Notes under the pieces: generated by a model
The model's input: the letters and a program-made list of their open reading frames with translations, nothing else
Told to the model about the DNA's origin: nothing
Database searches by the model: none
Translations under genes and position numbers: made by a program
Part shown: positions 1-9,421 of the stretch, in pieces
Layout: each line of letters opens with the position of its first letter
How positions within the stretch are numbered: the stretch's first letter is position 1
DNA from: Paenibacillus plantarum
Lineage (GTDB): Bacteria > Bacillota > Bacilli > Paenibacillales > NBRC-103111
Direction: 5' to 3'
NCBI RefSeq assembly: GCF_013141695.1
Contig: NZ_WHNY01000004.1
Location: 310,001-374,000, forward strand
Length of the DNA stretch: 64,000 nucleotides

Positions 1-1383
1 ACTAGGAAAACGTGCATGTTGAATATTGATATAGGCTTTGATTTGATTCATTTCATTTTCTAATTTGTAGTAATCTTCACCCTTATTCAGCGAAAGCCGG
101 AACAATTCGCTCAACGATTGAACGACTTTAGCCGTTTGGTTATCTCCGTTGATTTTTGAACTAAAGAAAATGTAATCCAACGTATTGTACAGGAAATGTG
201 GCTCAATCTGTGCTTGAAGTGTTTTCAATTCAATCATTTTCTGATTCGTTTGACTGATATAAACTTTCTGAATTAGTTCATTCAATTGGGCGACCATTTC
301 ATTATACTTTTGCGTGAGCAGCCCGATTTCATCTTTCGACTCCACAGGGACCTTTTGATTAAAGTCCCCTCGTTTAAAATTGTTCATAGACCGAAGCAAT
401 TTCTTAATAGGCAGTGTAATGCCTTTAGAAAGCAATATAGACATCACAATCGCAACTAGCAGGAGTGAGAACGACAATATGATCGTGCTGCTGAGCACAA
501 TGCTATATTGCTTTTGGATGTCGTCCATCGGAGTAAGGCTCACAATATGCCATCGATATAGCTCAATAGACGTGTTCGCAGCTAAATATTTTTTATTTCC
601 TATTTCATAGATCCAGGTTTGATTGGGCTGAAGCAGATTTTTAATTCCGTTCACATTGTCCTTAAAATGCTTGCTCATTTCTTTATCATCCAACTTACTT
701 GCAACGAGTCGATAATTGTCGTCGAAGAGAAGCAGATTGGTCGTCCGACTGATCTGCACATCTTGGATGGCATCTCTTATGGCATCTCTATTAATTCCAA
801 GAAAAAACATCCCCAACTTTTTGTCTGCATCATACAAACTTAGAATACGTCGACCTAACACGATGTCATTGTAATTATGCGCGTAAATAAACAAAGGCGA
901 TCCCGAATAATCCAAATGAGATTGACCGTTACGCGCAGCCGTAGCCATATATAATGGGGACTCTTTAAATTCTTCATAGGGTACCACCTGCCTGAAAAAC
1001 TCCGAGAAATCCTTAAACATAAAATCATTTTCTCCATACAAAACAATAAATGATATATACTTTTTAGCTTGTTTTAAATTAGATAAATAATTGAAAATTG
1101 TCTTTTGTGGATCTCCAATATACGAAGGAGCAGTTTGGCTTAGCATCGATTGAATGGTTTCGTTCCCCACAATAAAGGAAGAAAGGTCGGTGGCATCATC
1201 CAGCATATGCTTAATATTGTCGGCAATAAGCCGGATGATTTGCACTTGATTCTGCATCGTCTGTTTCTCCAAAAAACGGGTTGCTATGTAGTATGAAAAG
1301 CTGCCAAGGCCAATGACGGGAATAAGCACGAGCAAAATGAAGGAAACAAGCATTTTGGTTTGCAATGTTTTGAATTGAAGCAT
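1..1383 (-). CDS. YesM-like sensor histidine kinase (C-terminus cut by window edge)
   Basis: Membrane sensor kinase of the YesM/LytS type, expected to phosphorylate a YesN-like regulator in response to an extracellular sugar. I translated this frame directly: it is open for 461 codons from the ATG at 1383 to position 1 with no stop. A membrane segment lies at about residues 12-33, an extracellular sensor follows, a second membrane segment lies at about 301-322, then a HAMP-like linker. The kinase H-box reads QIEPHFLYNTLD with the phospho-acceptor His at 396. The ATP-binding half lies outside the window. The start is supported by GGAGAAA upstream of ATG. It diverges from the importer at 1561-4797, which it may control. 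The partner regulator is presumably beyond the left edge. Confidence 0.85.
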   Translation of the reverse strand, partial: MLQFKTLQTKMLVSFILLVLIPVIGLGSFSYYIATRFLEKQTMQNQVQIIRLIADNIKHMLDDATDLSSFIVGNETIQSMLSQTAPSYIGDPQKTIFNYLSNLKQAKKYISFIVLYGENDFMFKDFSEFFRQVVPYEEFKESPLYMATAARNGQSHLDYSGSPLFIYAHNYNDIVLGRRILSLYDADKKLGMFFLGINRDAIRDAIQDVQISRTTNLLLFDDNYRLVASKLDDKEMSKHFKDNVNGIKNLLQPNQTWIYEIGNKKYLAANTSIELYRWHIVSLTPMDDIQKQYSIVLSSTIILSFSLLLVAIVMSILLSKGITLPIKKLLRSMNNFKRGDFNQKVPVESKDEIGLLTQKYNEMVAQLNELIQKVYISQTNQKMIELKTLQAQIEPHFLYNTLDYIFFSSKINGDNQTAKVVQSLSELFRLSLNKGEDYYKLENEMNQIKAYINIQHARFPS

Positions 1384-1560
1384 CCTGTTTTCTCCTCACT
1401 TATGTTAATTACTAGCATTATAAAGCTTTGCAAACGTCTAAGGTATAGCCTTTCCCCACTTGCTTGAATAAGTCCACTAATCCTTAAAATCGTCACATTG
1501 TAATAAAATTCGAGAACATTTACGATAAATTTGTATCCAAATCATCAAGGAGGGGTAAAC
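1384..1560. other. Divergent intergenic region between kinase and importer
   Basis: The 177 nt between the outward-facing kinase and solute-binding protein genes should carry promoters for both. The only promoter-like match I can name for the plus strand is listed separately. No gene, repeat or strong hairpin was seen here. Confidence 0.5.
1498..1526 (+). promoter_or_regulatory. Possible sigma-A promoter for the importer operon
   Basis: TTGTAA at 1498-1503 and TACGAT at 1521-1526 are separated by 17 nt and lie about 35 nt before the start codon at 1561. Both boxes are imperfect, so this is a weak prediction. Activation by a sugar-responsive regulator is likely for this kind of operon. Confidence 0.35.
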
Positions 1561-2919
1561 ATGAAACAGTTAAAAAAGCCTGCAACGATCCTAATCAGCC
1601 TCGTAGTACTGGCAAGTGTAGCGTTGACAGGCTGTAGTTCTAACAAAGAGGAAAAAAGTGCATCGAACACAACTCCGGCAGCATCAACGAAAGAAATCGA
1701 TTGGAAAACCGTGAAAGCGGATATACGTTTCGTCTATCCGGGAACATCAGAGGCAGAAAAAGAGTTAGCCGATCAATTTAAAACAAAAATGAAAGAAAAG
1801 TATCCAAACGTCAACATTGAGTACATGTTCTTATCCTGGCAGGATATGGAGAAGAAGCTGCCTATTATGCTATCCTCTGCCGATTATCCGGATATAACGA
1901 TGACTCAAGACGTCACAAGCCTTATTCAGCTGGATGGATTGGAGGATATTTCTCCCTATATGAATAAACCAGGCGCTGCATTGAAAAAAGATGATTTTCT
2001 ACCAGGCACACTGGAATATGCGTCCAGAGGAGATAAAATCTATTCCGTTCCGAATCTTGCCAACTCCTTTACCCTCATGGTAAATGAACAAATGTTGAAC
2101 GAAGCCGGCATGAAAGTTGAAGAATTAAAAACATGGGAAAACGTAGAGAAAGCCGCACAACTCATGACCAAAGGCGATAAGTACGGCTTTGGATACCCAA
2201 TGGGCGTAGCTCGTTTTGCTTTCAGAGTTCCTTTCACCGCCGCATATAGCAATGGGCTTCTGCTCAGCGATACATCGGAAGCATCAAAGAAAAAATATAT
2301 CGAGACACTGGATCACTTCAAAAAACTAGAAGCTTTTGAGCCTAAGGCACATTTCACTTGGGGCTATCCGGAAATGTGGCGATCGTTTAGCAACGGAGAA
2401 GTGGGCATGGTTGCTGCAGGAACCTACTTTTCTGCTAATGTGTACAGCATCAATCCGGACATCATTAAGGTAACCAGAGCGATTCCTTATCCGAAAGGAC
2501 CTTCCGGGGACAAGGCACAAGCACCGGTATCGAGCGTTGGAGTAGGCATGTTCAAAGGCAGCAAAAATAAAGATGTTGCATGGAAGCTAATCGAAGAGTG
2601 GTCCTCTTCCGAGTTCAATACGTCAGAAGCAGCCGTAGTCAATGTCACGGCAATGAAAACTGCAAATTTGGATGAGATCGTCAAGAAGGCTGAAAAGGTT
2701 TACCCAAAAGCCATTGATGGCCACAAACGAATTTTGCAAGACTTTAACCAAATTCTTGTCAACAATGGTGTACCCATGGCTACCATCGTAGGGCAACCTG
2801 AGATAGAGACGCTTGTGCAAGATAATATGACGAAGCTTCTCACGGGAAAAACGAGTACGGAAGAAACGTACACGGCTATCAAAGATGGGATCAATAAAAT
2901 AAAAGATAAGTTCAAATAA
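1561..2919 (+). CDS. ABC sugar-importer solute-binding lipoprotein (family 1, MalE-like)
   Basis: Extracytoplasmic sugar-binding lipoprotein of a MalEFG-type importer. The 452-aa product opens with a lipoprotein signal and an LTGC lipobox with the lipidated Cys at residue 25. The rest has the length and pattern of family 1 solute-binding proteins. I chose the ATG at 1561 because AAGGAGGGG sits 4-5 nt before it. An in-frame TTG at 1531 would place extra residues before the signal and has no ribosome site. It is followed by a terminator-like hairpin and then two permease genes on the same strand. That arrangement usually gives more binding protein than permease. The substrate cannot be told from sequence. 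Confidence 0.9.
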   Translation: MKQLKKPATILISLVVLASVALTGCSSNKEEKSASNTTPAASTKEIDWKTVKADIRFVYPGTSEAEKELADQFKTKMKEKYPNVNIEYMFLSWQDMEKKLPIMLSSADYPDITMTQDVTSLIQLDGLEDISPYMNKPGAALKKDDFLPGTLEYASRGDKIYSVPNLANSFTLMVNEQMLNEAGMKVEELKTWENVEKAAQLMTKGDKYGFGYPMGVARFAFRVPFTAAYSNGLLLSDTSEASKKKYIETLDHFKKLEAFEPKAHFTWGYPEMWRSFSNGEVGMVAAGTYFSANVYSINPDIIKVTRAIPYPKGPSGDKAQAPVSSVGVGMFKGSKNKDVAWKLIEEWSSSEFNTSEAAVVNVTAMKTANLDEIVKKAEKVYPKAIDGHKRILQDFNQILVNNGVPMATIVGQPEIETLVQDNMTKLLTGKTSTEETYTAIKDGINKIKDKFK

Positions 2920-2936
2920 CGTTTGTAAGCATGCAT

Positions 2937-2981
2937 CGGGGAACCGACAGGAAGTTAAAGTCGCTGTTCCCCGTTTTTTTT
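2937..2981 (+). terminator. Hairpin plus T-run between binding protein and permeases
   Basis: The arms CGGGGAAC (2937-2944) and GTTCCCCG (2966-2973) pair perfectly and are followed by eight T. It lies inside the operon, 17 nt after the binding-protein stop, so partial readthrough probably sets the binding-protein to permease ratio. Confidence 0.85.
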
Positions 2982-3007
2982 ACTCTTATAAAGGAGGTAG
3001 TTCACCT

Positions 3008-3946
3008 ATGGACACGCCAATCAAACAACCTGCTTCTTCTATTGCGTTAAGAAATAAACATAACCGTTCCCTTATCAAACGGTATGCTTTCGGATATTTG
3101 CTGCTTGCGCCAGTCGTATTATATGTGGCCTTGTTTCAATTTTATCCGTTGTTCGATACGCTTCGTCTCAGCTTCTTCAAATACTCACTGCTTCATGGCG
3201 GTGGCACGCAGTTTACGGGCTTGAACAACTATAAAGAGTTGATTATGGATGATGATCATTTCTGGTTTATTCTTAGAAATAGCCTTGTTTGGGTTATTGG
3301 TTCAACATTGCTCCAATTTCTCATAGCCGTTCCAGCTGCACTTATCCTAAATCAGAAGCTTCGCCTCAGGGGCCTTTGGCGTGGGTTAGTTATGGTTCCA
3401 TGGGTTTCTCCTGTTGTTGTGATCGGTATCATTTGGAAATGGATTTATGACGGACAATATGGGTTGCTCAATTACTATTTAAAGCTGCTGCATCTGCTTC
3501 AAGACAACATCGTTTGGCTTGGGAACGAATTTTGGGTGTGGCCATCATTGCTGCTCACTTCTACTTGGAAAGGGTTCCCCTATGTTACATTAATGCTGCT
3601 ATCCGCACTGCAGGGAATTTCCAGTGAGATGAAGGAAGCAGCAGAAATTGACGGGGCGACCAATTGGCAGAGATTTCTTTATGTCACACTACCTTCGTTA
3701 AAACCCATCATGTATGTCACTGGTATGGTTTCACTCATCGCTTCTTGGACGAAGTTCGAAATGATCTGGGCATTAACCAATGGTGGACCGGGTTATACAA
3801 CCAGTATTTTGCCGACCTATTTATACACCCATGCATTCGTTTATTTGGATTTAGGTAAAGGCGCTGCTATTGGAACTTTATCGATGCTGATTGTGTTGAT
3901 TATGGTATTTGCATATGCGAGATTGTTTGGTAAAGATAATAGTTAA
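3008..3946 (+). CDS. ABC sugar-importer permease, MalF/UgpA type
   Basis: Inner-membrane permease subunit, 312 aa, of the same importer as the binding protein at 1561. It has several hydrophobic spans (first at about residues 28-50) and the cytoplasmic EAA loop that docks the ATPase, seen as EAAEIDGATNWQRF followed by LPSLKP. The ATG is preceded by AAGGAGGT. The next permease begins 12 nt after the stop. No ATP-binding subunit is encoded nearby, so a shared MsmX-like ATPase is inferred. Confidence 0.92.
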   Translation: MDTPIKQPASSIALRNKHNRSLIKRYAFGYLLLAPVVLYVALFQFYPLFDTLRLSFFKYSLLHGGGTQFTGLNNYKELIMDDDHFWFILRNSLVWVIGSTLLQFLIAVPAALILNQKLRLRGLWRGLVMVPWVSPVVVIGIIWKWIYDGQYGLLNYYLKLLHLLQDNIVWLGNEFWVWPSLLLTSTWKGFPYVTLMLLSALQGISSEMKEAAEIDGATNWQRFLYVTLPSLKPIMYVTGMVSLIASWTKFEMIWALTNGGPGYTTSILPTYLYTHAFVYLDLGKGAAIGTLSMLIVLIMVFAYARLFGKDNS

Positions 3947-3957
3947 GGGGCGAGAAC

Positions 3958-4797
3958 ATGAGAGAAACTTACTTGATGAGAATATGGAAATACACGATTT
4001 TGTTTCTATTATTAGTTTTTACCTTAGTACCTTTTCTCTGGCTTTTGGATACTTCATTCAAGAGCGACGAAGCCATATTTGCCTCTAAACCGACTTGGTG
4101 GGTATCACCTTTTACTTTGGATAGTTATACATGGGCTCTAGGAAAAAAAGGGATCCAGCTTGGAAAACTGTTGTCCAATTCTCTGATCACATGTGCGATT
4201 ACCGCGCTGATAACGGGTTTGATAGCTTGTATCAGCGGTTATGGTTTAGCCAGATATAAAGTTCCAGGGATTAAATTCATATTCGTACTGCTCGTATTGG
4301 CGCAGATGATTCAAGGACCAATGATTATGATTCCATGGTATAAGTTTGCATCCTCGATGTCGCTTTTGAATACCAAAACAATACTTGTCATGATTTATTG
4401 TACAATGACAATTCCTGTTGGCGTCTGGATCATGAGCGGTTTTTTCAAAACAATCCCGATCGATTTGGAAGAAGCGGCCTACATGGATGGCGCATCGAAA
4501 CTAAAAACATTGTTTGTTGTTGTGATTCCCCTTGCTTTGCCCGGGCTAGTCGCCATTAGCCTCTATTCCTTTATTCTTGGTTGGAACGATTACCAATACT
4601 CGCTTATTTTAACGAACTCCCTTGCTGCGAAAACTGTCCAGGTTGGCATCGCTGAGGTGATGGAAAGCATGGGTTCGACCAATTGGGGAGGCATTCTGGC
4701 AAGCGGTGTAATTATCATCCTTCCAATTATTCTGATCTTTGCTATCATTCAGAAATTTCTCATTGAAGGTTTAACCGCCGGAAGTGTTAAAGGATAA
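3958..4797 (+). CDS. ABC sugar-importer permease, MalG/UgpE type
   Basis: Second permease subunit, 279 aa, pairing with the product of 3008-3946. The EAA loop reads EEAAYMDGASKLKTLF and the protein ends in the family-typical GSVKG. AAGGGGCG precedes the ATG. It is the last gene of the plus-strand operon and is followed by a hairpin that can terminate from both sides. Confidence 0.92.
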   Translation: MRETYLMRIWKYTILFLLLVFTLVPFLWLLDTSFKSDEAIFASKPTWWVSPFTLDSYTWALGKKGIQLGKLLSNSLITCAITALITGLIACISGYGLARYKVPGIKFIFVLLVLAQMIQGPMIMIPWYKFASSMSLLNTKTILVMIYCTMTIPVGVWIMSGFFKTIPIDLEEAAYMDGASKLKTLFVVVIPLALPGLVAISLYSFILGWNDYQYSLILTNSLAAKTVQVGIAEVMESMGSTNWGGILASGVIIILPIILIFAIIQKFLIEGLTAGSVKG

Positions 4798-4809
4798 TTT
4801 CTACACAAT

Positions 4810-4848
4810 AACGAGTGTTAAGAAGGCTTGTAACCTTTAACACTCGTT
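4810..4848. terminator. Bidirectional terminator between converging genes
   Basis: A perfect 12-bp stem (4810-4821 with 4837-4848) lies between the stop of the plus-strand importer operon and the stop of the minus-strand deacetylase gene. T-rich sequence follows only on the plus side (TTTCAAAGTTTCT). Confidence 0.7.
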
Positions 4849-4875
4849 TCAAAGTTTCTATCACAAACATCTATT

Positions 4876-5679
4876 TCACACGAATAGTCTTTTAGTTTCT
4901 CCAGGCTTTATTTCAATGGCTTGTCCTTCCAAGCTGAACCACACGGACAAGGCAGAAGGATTATGAACCAGTTCCCCTGAAACAGCAAACCGTAATTGGT
5001 GCAATGCTTTGACGTAAAGGACGATTTCAATATTGGTCGCATACCATATATCGGGATGCCGACCGACCAATTCACCAAATCGCTCAAGCTGCTCCCAGTT
5101 TTGATTGTTATTAAATTCATAACTATGACCCCATACATATAGCAAAGACATTCGAGGATGACGCGGTCGCTCATCAATAAACTTTTGGCCGTATTCCAGC
5201 ATATCGCGATGGTGGCAGGTAGGAGACCACAGCAACCACTCCTCCGGCATGTCAAAGCTTCCATGATTGATCGTAGTTCGCGCATACTCCACTCCCAGTG
5301 CAGGAAGCAGCGACACAACCTCCTTGTTCCAAGCGCCGTGAGGGTATGACAACCCCTTTACGGGATATTCGACAAGCTGCTCCAACTCCCGGCGATCCTG
5401 CAAGATCTCATCGGCAATTCGTTCCTTTGGAGACAAACTCAGAAATGGATGGCTGACCGTATGAGCTGACACCTCATGCCCGCTAAATAATTCTTTCACT
5501 TCCGAACGATCCAAATAACCTGGTTTTCCCAAGAGTCCGGAATTCAAGTGAAACGTCCCCCGAATGTCGAAATCATTCAAAATACGAACCATTCTCCGGT
5601 CGAATTCCCGTCCGTCATCGTAACTTAGCGTCAGAGCTTTGCACTTTCCGCCGGGAAATAGATCAAAACGAATACGCAT
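4876..5679 (-). CDS. NodB-type polysaccharide deacetylase-like protein
   Basis: Carbohydrate-esterase-4-like protein of 267 aa without a signal peptide, so probably cytoplasmic. The metal and catalytic pair appears as SYDDG (Asp21, Asp22), and the His pair as SAHTVSH (His73, His77). The C-terminal part has YVWGHSYEF and a short beta-rich tail (SALSVWF). It may deacetylate imported oligosaccharides; the substrate is unknown. GGAGGG lies 5 nt before the ATG. It is the last gene after the importer at 5696-9322, 16 nt behind the permease stop. A paralogue at 21169-21930 has lost an internal segment. Confidence 0.8.
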   Translation of the reverse strand: MRIRFDLFPGGKCKALTLSYDDGREFDRRMVRILNDFDIRGTFHLNSGLLGKPGYLDRSEVKELFSGHEVSAHTVSHPFLSLSPKERIADEILQDRRELEQLVEYPVKGLSYPHGAWNKEVVSLLPALGVEYARTTINHGSFDMPEEWLLWSPTCHHRDMLEYGQKFIDERPRHPRMSLLYVWGHSYEFNNNQNWEQLERFGELVGRHPDIWYATNIEIVLYVKALHQLRFAVSGELVHNPSALSVWFSLEGQAIEIKPGETKRLFV

Positions 5680-5695
5680 ACCATCCCTCCAAATT

Positions 5696-6607
5696 TCAAC
5701 CTTTTACGGAACCAATCATAGCTCCTTTTATGAAATATTTTTGCAGCCATGGATATATTAATATGATGGGGCCTATCGAAAGCAGCGCAATGCCTGAGCG
5801 GACGTTGCTCATCGCAAGCTGCGCTTGCTGCGCATTATTATTTAACATCAAATCATTGCTTTGTTCACTGATGGATGCCAGCATTTCACGCATAATCACT
5901 TGGATAACCGTCAAATTGCGGTTCCGAATATAAACAATGGCATCAAACCATGCATTCCAATGCTCGACTGCAGCCCAAAGGGCTATGGTAGCCAGTACAG
6001 GCGTCGAAACCGGCAAAATGATTCTAAACAGAAGCGTCAAATAACCGGCTCCGTCGATCACGGCGGATTCCTCCATAGCTGTATCCAAGGACATAAAATA
6101 ATTTCGCATGATAATGATACTGAAAATGGCAACAGCTCCCGGAATGATGAGAACTAGAAAGTTGTCGAGCAGCCCCAAACTACGAATGATCAGATAAGTC
6201 GGGATTAACCCCCCGCTAAAAAACATAGGGATGATGAAATAAGTGGTAAGCCCCCCGCGAAAAGGAAGTTCTTTCTTGGCAAGCGGATAAGCAGCCAGTA
6301 TGGTAAATAAAACCTCCAATACAGTCCCGAAGGCGGTACGTAAAATCGAGTTCATATAGGGCCGAACGATCTCCCCAGTGGAGAGCAAATACCGATAAGC
6401 TTCAAAGGACCAATTATTTGGCCAGAAATGGAAACCGAGCGTAGTCGCTTCTCTTCCGTCGGAGAAAGATAACACCACCACCTGCCAGAACGGATAGAGG
6501 ATGACCAATGAAAAAATAACCATAAACATGCTGTTTAGACCAACAAACCACCAACCGGGTTGGAGTCTGACGCGGATTCTGCCTGTTCTTTGCTGCACTT
6601 GCCTCAT
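5696..6607 (-). CDS. ABC sugar-importer permease, LplC/YtcP type
   Basis: Permease subunit of 303 aa with a docking loop EESAVIDGAGYLTLLF and the terminal GSVKG of the family. I place the start at the ATG at 6607: GGGGTG lies 8 nt before it, while the upstream in-frame GTG codons lack spacing. The start lies 3 nt past the stop of the LplB-like gene, so the two are translationally linked. Family members import complex oligosaccharides. Confidence 0.9.
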   Translation of the reverse strand: MRQVQQRTGRIRVRLQPGWWFVGLNSMFMVIFSLVILYPFWQVVVLSFSDGREATTLGFHFWPNNWSFEAYRYLLSTGEIVRPYMNSILRTAFGTVLEVLFTILAAYPLAKKELPFRGGLTTYFIIPMFFSGGLIPTYLIIRSLGLLDNFLVLIIPGAVAIFSIIIMRNYFMSLDTAMEESAVIDGAGYLTLLFRIILPVSTPVLATIALWAAVEHWNAWFDAIVYIRNRNLTVIQVIMREMLASISEQSNDLMLNNNAQQAQLAMSNVRSGIALLSIGPIILIYPWLQKYFIKGAMIGSVKG

Positions 6608-6609
6608 GT

Positions 6610-7560
6610 TCACCACACCCCATAGTCGTTGAATTTACGCACAATCTGATTCACTGTGACGAGCAGAACAACCCCCACCACGTTTTTGAACAACCCGACT
6701 GCAGCGGAATAATCTAATCTAAATTCGACGAGACCCGCCCGGTACACATAGGTATCGATAATATCTCCAACTTCATAGACCAACGGACTATACAAGTTAA
6801 GAATTTGATCAAACCCGCCGGATAAAATGTGACCTAAACGAAGTAGAAATAAAATAGTGATCACAGGGATAAGCGAAGGCAGTGTAATATAAATCATCTT
6901 GTGAAAACGGTTAGCCCCGTCTGATTCCGCCGCTTCATAGATTTCCGGTGAAATCGAGGATATCGAAGCCAGATACAGAATCGACGCCCAACCCACTTCC
7001 TTCCAGGCATCGGAAATAAGCAGAAGAGGGATAAAATAAGTTTTACTGGATAAAAAGTTGATCGGTGTTCCGCCGAATAAGGTAATGACGTAATTGACTA
7101 CCCCCCGCTGTGGGGAAAAGACCTCAACGACCATGCTGGCAATAATGACCCAAGACATGAAATGCGGTAAATACGAAATGCTTTGTACGGTCCTCTTGAA
7201 TTTATTGTGCATGATTTCGTTGATCAGCAGCGCAAAGATGATCGGGAACGTAAAGCCTACCGCAAGCCGCAGAACGCTGATGATGACGGTATTTCGGAGT
7301 GCTCTTATAAATACGAAATCATGAAACATATTTTTAAAGTGTTCAAAATTATTCCAGGGGCTGTCCCAAATGCCAAGCCCGGCTTTAAAGTCCTTAAAAG
7401 CTATGATCACGCCATACATCGGCGCATAATGAAAGATAGCAAGATGCACGACAGGCAACAGCAAAAGAAAATACAACATTTTCATTTTTTTTACTTTTTT
7501 CCACTTCAGAGCTCTGGATGGTTTCGCTTTAATAACTGATGTTTCAACTGAGATAGCCAT
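6610..7560 (-). CDS. ABC sugar-importer permease, LplB type
   Basis: Permease subunit of 316 aa. The first membrane segment (about residues 29-50) is followed by the family-typical YGVIIAFKDF; the docking loop reads YEAAESDGANRFHKM. The ATG at 7560 is chosen because GGCGGAGGA lies just before it; the open frame continues upstream to 7620 without a ribosome site. It sits between the binding protein gene (7649-9322) and the LplC-type permease. Confidence 0.92.
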   Translation of the reverse strand: MAISVETSVIKAKPSRALKWKKVKKMKMLYFLLLLPVVHLAIFHYAPMYGVIIAFKDFKAGLGIWDSPWNNFEHFKNMFHDFVFIRALRNTVIISVLRLAVGFTFPIIFALLINEIMHNKFKRTVQSISYLPHFMSWVIIASMVVEVFSPQRGVVNYVITLFGGTPINFLSSKTYFIPLLLISDAWKEVGWASILYLASISSISPEIYEAAESDGANRFHKMIYITLPSLIPVITILFLLRLGHILSGGFDQILNLYSPLVYEVGDIIDTYVYRAGLVEFRLDYSAAVGLFKNVVGVVLLVTVNQIVRKFNDYGVW

Positions 7561-7648
7561 GTTCCTCCGCCTTTCTAAAAAGTGGGGAGACTTGTCTCCG
7601 ACAAATCTCCCACGTTCCATATCTTATTCGTTTTTCCTATATTGGAAA

Positions 7649-9322
7649 TTACTTCTTACGGAGATCGGCGACTTTCGGCGCTTTTTCCAGTTCGGCAAGA
7701 AGCTCATCACCACCGCTGCTGCGCCAATTCTTCACGTAGGCATCCCAAGCAGAATCGACATTCAGCTCACCCGTAATGGACTTAAACAAGAATTCATCCG
7801 TAATCGTTTTTAATTTTGCATCGTATTTGGTTTTCAACTCATTGTATTTGGTTTGATTGAAATAATCCCATTTGAAGGGCCGATAGGCAGTTTTCCTGCC
7901 TATTTCTGCTCCAAAATACAGATCTGTCAATTTGGAAACGGCAGCATTACTATAATACGCATTGACATTCCCTAGTTGGATCGGCAAATTGTAGTAACCT
8001 ATACCGTCTTTTTCGACTTCCGCTGCCTGTTTAGGAATGACAGCCGACTTATAAGGCTCAGCTTCCCACGAATAATCTTTTCCTTCTTCACCGAACGCTG
8101 AGAGCATGAGCCCCTCTTTGTCCAAGTTCAAATAGTCAAAAATCTGGAGAATACGGGCTAATTTTTCATCCGAGACATCCTTTTTGATGACCATCGCGTA
8201 GCCGAATCCATCTACAGGCGTATAAGCGGCCGAACCCTGCTGACCTTTAGAACCGATAGGTGCCGGGGTAAAAAGAAATTTCGCATTCGGATCCTTCAAG
8301 ACGAGATTTCCAGGCGGACGATTGAACGTAAAGGGCACCATGCCTGCCGCTTGAACCTGCACCTGCGCTGCGCCGTATTTCCCGGCAGCGAATTTTTCCC
8401 AGCTTTTAGCGCGGTTTAATGTGGTGAATTCCGGATCGATATACCCCTTCTTATTTAAAGAGGCCATGTATGTCAGAAACTCTTTATAGTTTTGGCTGAT
8501 CGCATAATTGACTACTTTCCCGTTTTCCTCCACATTATAATCCCAACCAACGCCAAACGCCCCAGCTTCCGTATTTAAAGCCCAAGATGCATCGCTATTG
8601 TTCAGAAGTAAACCATACGTATCCTTTTTACCGTTGCCGTCAGGATCATTATTGGCAAACGCTTCGAACATTTTCTGCTCTTCATCTAGTGTAAACGCTT
8701 GCTTTGTAAAGAAAATTCTTTCGGCACCACCGGAAGTCCCCACTGGAACGATGTCCCCTTTAGGCTTAAATCCGAGTTTTTCCATCCAATCCAGACGGTA
8801 AACTTGACCCCAAGTGAGATTATCCCAATCTTGTTTATAACCCGTGAGGGCATAATATTCGCCATTCTTACCAGGAACTTGATTTATTTTCCACCCCGTT
8901 GGCTGATCGCTTAAAACTTTAGCGTAATTAGGAGCGTACTTCATGATCATATCCTTGGGTATGCTTCGGGTGACAGCATCCGAATATAGCTTATCCGGTG
9001 CATCCATGAAGGCGATATCAGGCAACTCTCCTGACGCTACCATCAGATTTTTTTGTTCCTTGTTGTTTACGTCCAGTTTTCGATTCTTCAATTTCACATT
9101 GAATTTCTTTTCAATCATTTGTTGAACCTGGTTGTTGTCTTCAATCTTACCTCTTGCCCCTTGGCCAACCCAACTGATTTCCAGCGTTTTTGAGGTATCC
9201 GCCGGCTTGTCTGACACATTGGTAACGTTCGGTTCGCTCGTTGTTTCCCCCCCCGAGCATCCCGAGGCCATCAAGACTACTGCCAAGCTTAGTGCGGTAA
9301 CGCTTACTTTTTTACTTGTCAT
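7649..9322 (-). CDS. LipO-like extracellular sugar-binding lipoprotein
   Basis: Large solute-binding lipoprotein, 557 aa, typical in length of the LipO group that pairs with LplB and LplC. The lipobox MASGC gives Cys22. A loop with DPDGNGKKD, typical of this group and probably calcium-binding, is present near residue 230. I chose the ATG at 9322, with AGGGGG 6 nt upstream; the ATG two codons earlier directly abuts that site. Its upstream region carries the 42-bp element shared with the dehydratase gene at 16371. Confidence 0.9.
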   Translation of the reverse strand: MTSKKVSVTALSLAVVLMASGCSGGETTSEPNVTNVSDKPADTSKTLEISWVGQGARGKIEDNNQVQQMIEKKFNVKLKNRKLDVNNKEQKNLMVASGELPDIAFMDAPDKLYSDAVTRSIPKDMIMKYAPNYAKVLSDQPTGWKINQVPGKNGEYYALTGYKQDWDNLTWGQVYRLDWMEKLGFKPKGDIVPVGTSGGAERIFFTKQAFTLDEEQKMFEAFANNDPDGNGKKDTYGLLLNNSDASWALNTEAGAFGVGWDYNVEENGKVVNYAISQNYKEFLTYMASLNKKGYIDPEFTTLNRAKSWEKFAAGKYGAAQVQVQAAGMVPFTFNRPPGNLVLKDPNAKFLFTPAPIGSKGQQGSAAYTPVDGFGYAMVIKKDVSDEKLARILQIFDYLNLDKEGLMLSAFGEEGKDYSWEAEPYKSAVIPKQAAEVEKDGIGYYNLPIQLGNVNAYYSNAAVSKLTDLYFGAEIGRKTAYRPFKWDYFNQTKYNELKTKYDAKLKTITDEFLFKSITGELNVDSAWDAYVKNWRSSGGDELLAELEKAPKVADLRKK

Positions 9323-9360
9323 ATTCATCCCCCTAATCTTATCGCTTGCCTTACCTATTC

Positions 9361-9403
9361 ATTATAAATAAGAAGCCCCTGAGATCAGTAACACTATCAT
9401 CAG
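9361..9403 (-). promoter_or_regulatory. Shared upstream element, copy 1
   Basis: About 42 nt that match the copy at 16431-16472 at roughly 34 positions. Read in the gene direction it ends in a TATAAT-like -10 box about 40 nt before the binding-protein start. No good -35 box is at the right spacing, which suits an activator-dependent promoter. The regulator at 12211-12990 is the obvious candidate to bind it; this is inference. Confidence 0.5.
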
Positions 9404-9406
9404 GGG
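9376..9406 (-). terminator. Hairpin after the kinase gene
   Basis: CCCCTGA (9376-9382) pairs with TCAGGGG (9400-9406), followed on the minus strand by the T-rich CTTCTTATTTATAA. It could end the regulator-kinase transcript. It overlaps the shared promoter element, so it may instead be, or also be, an operator. Confidence 0.45.
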
Positions 9407-9421
9407 TTTATAATACGAATC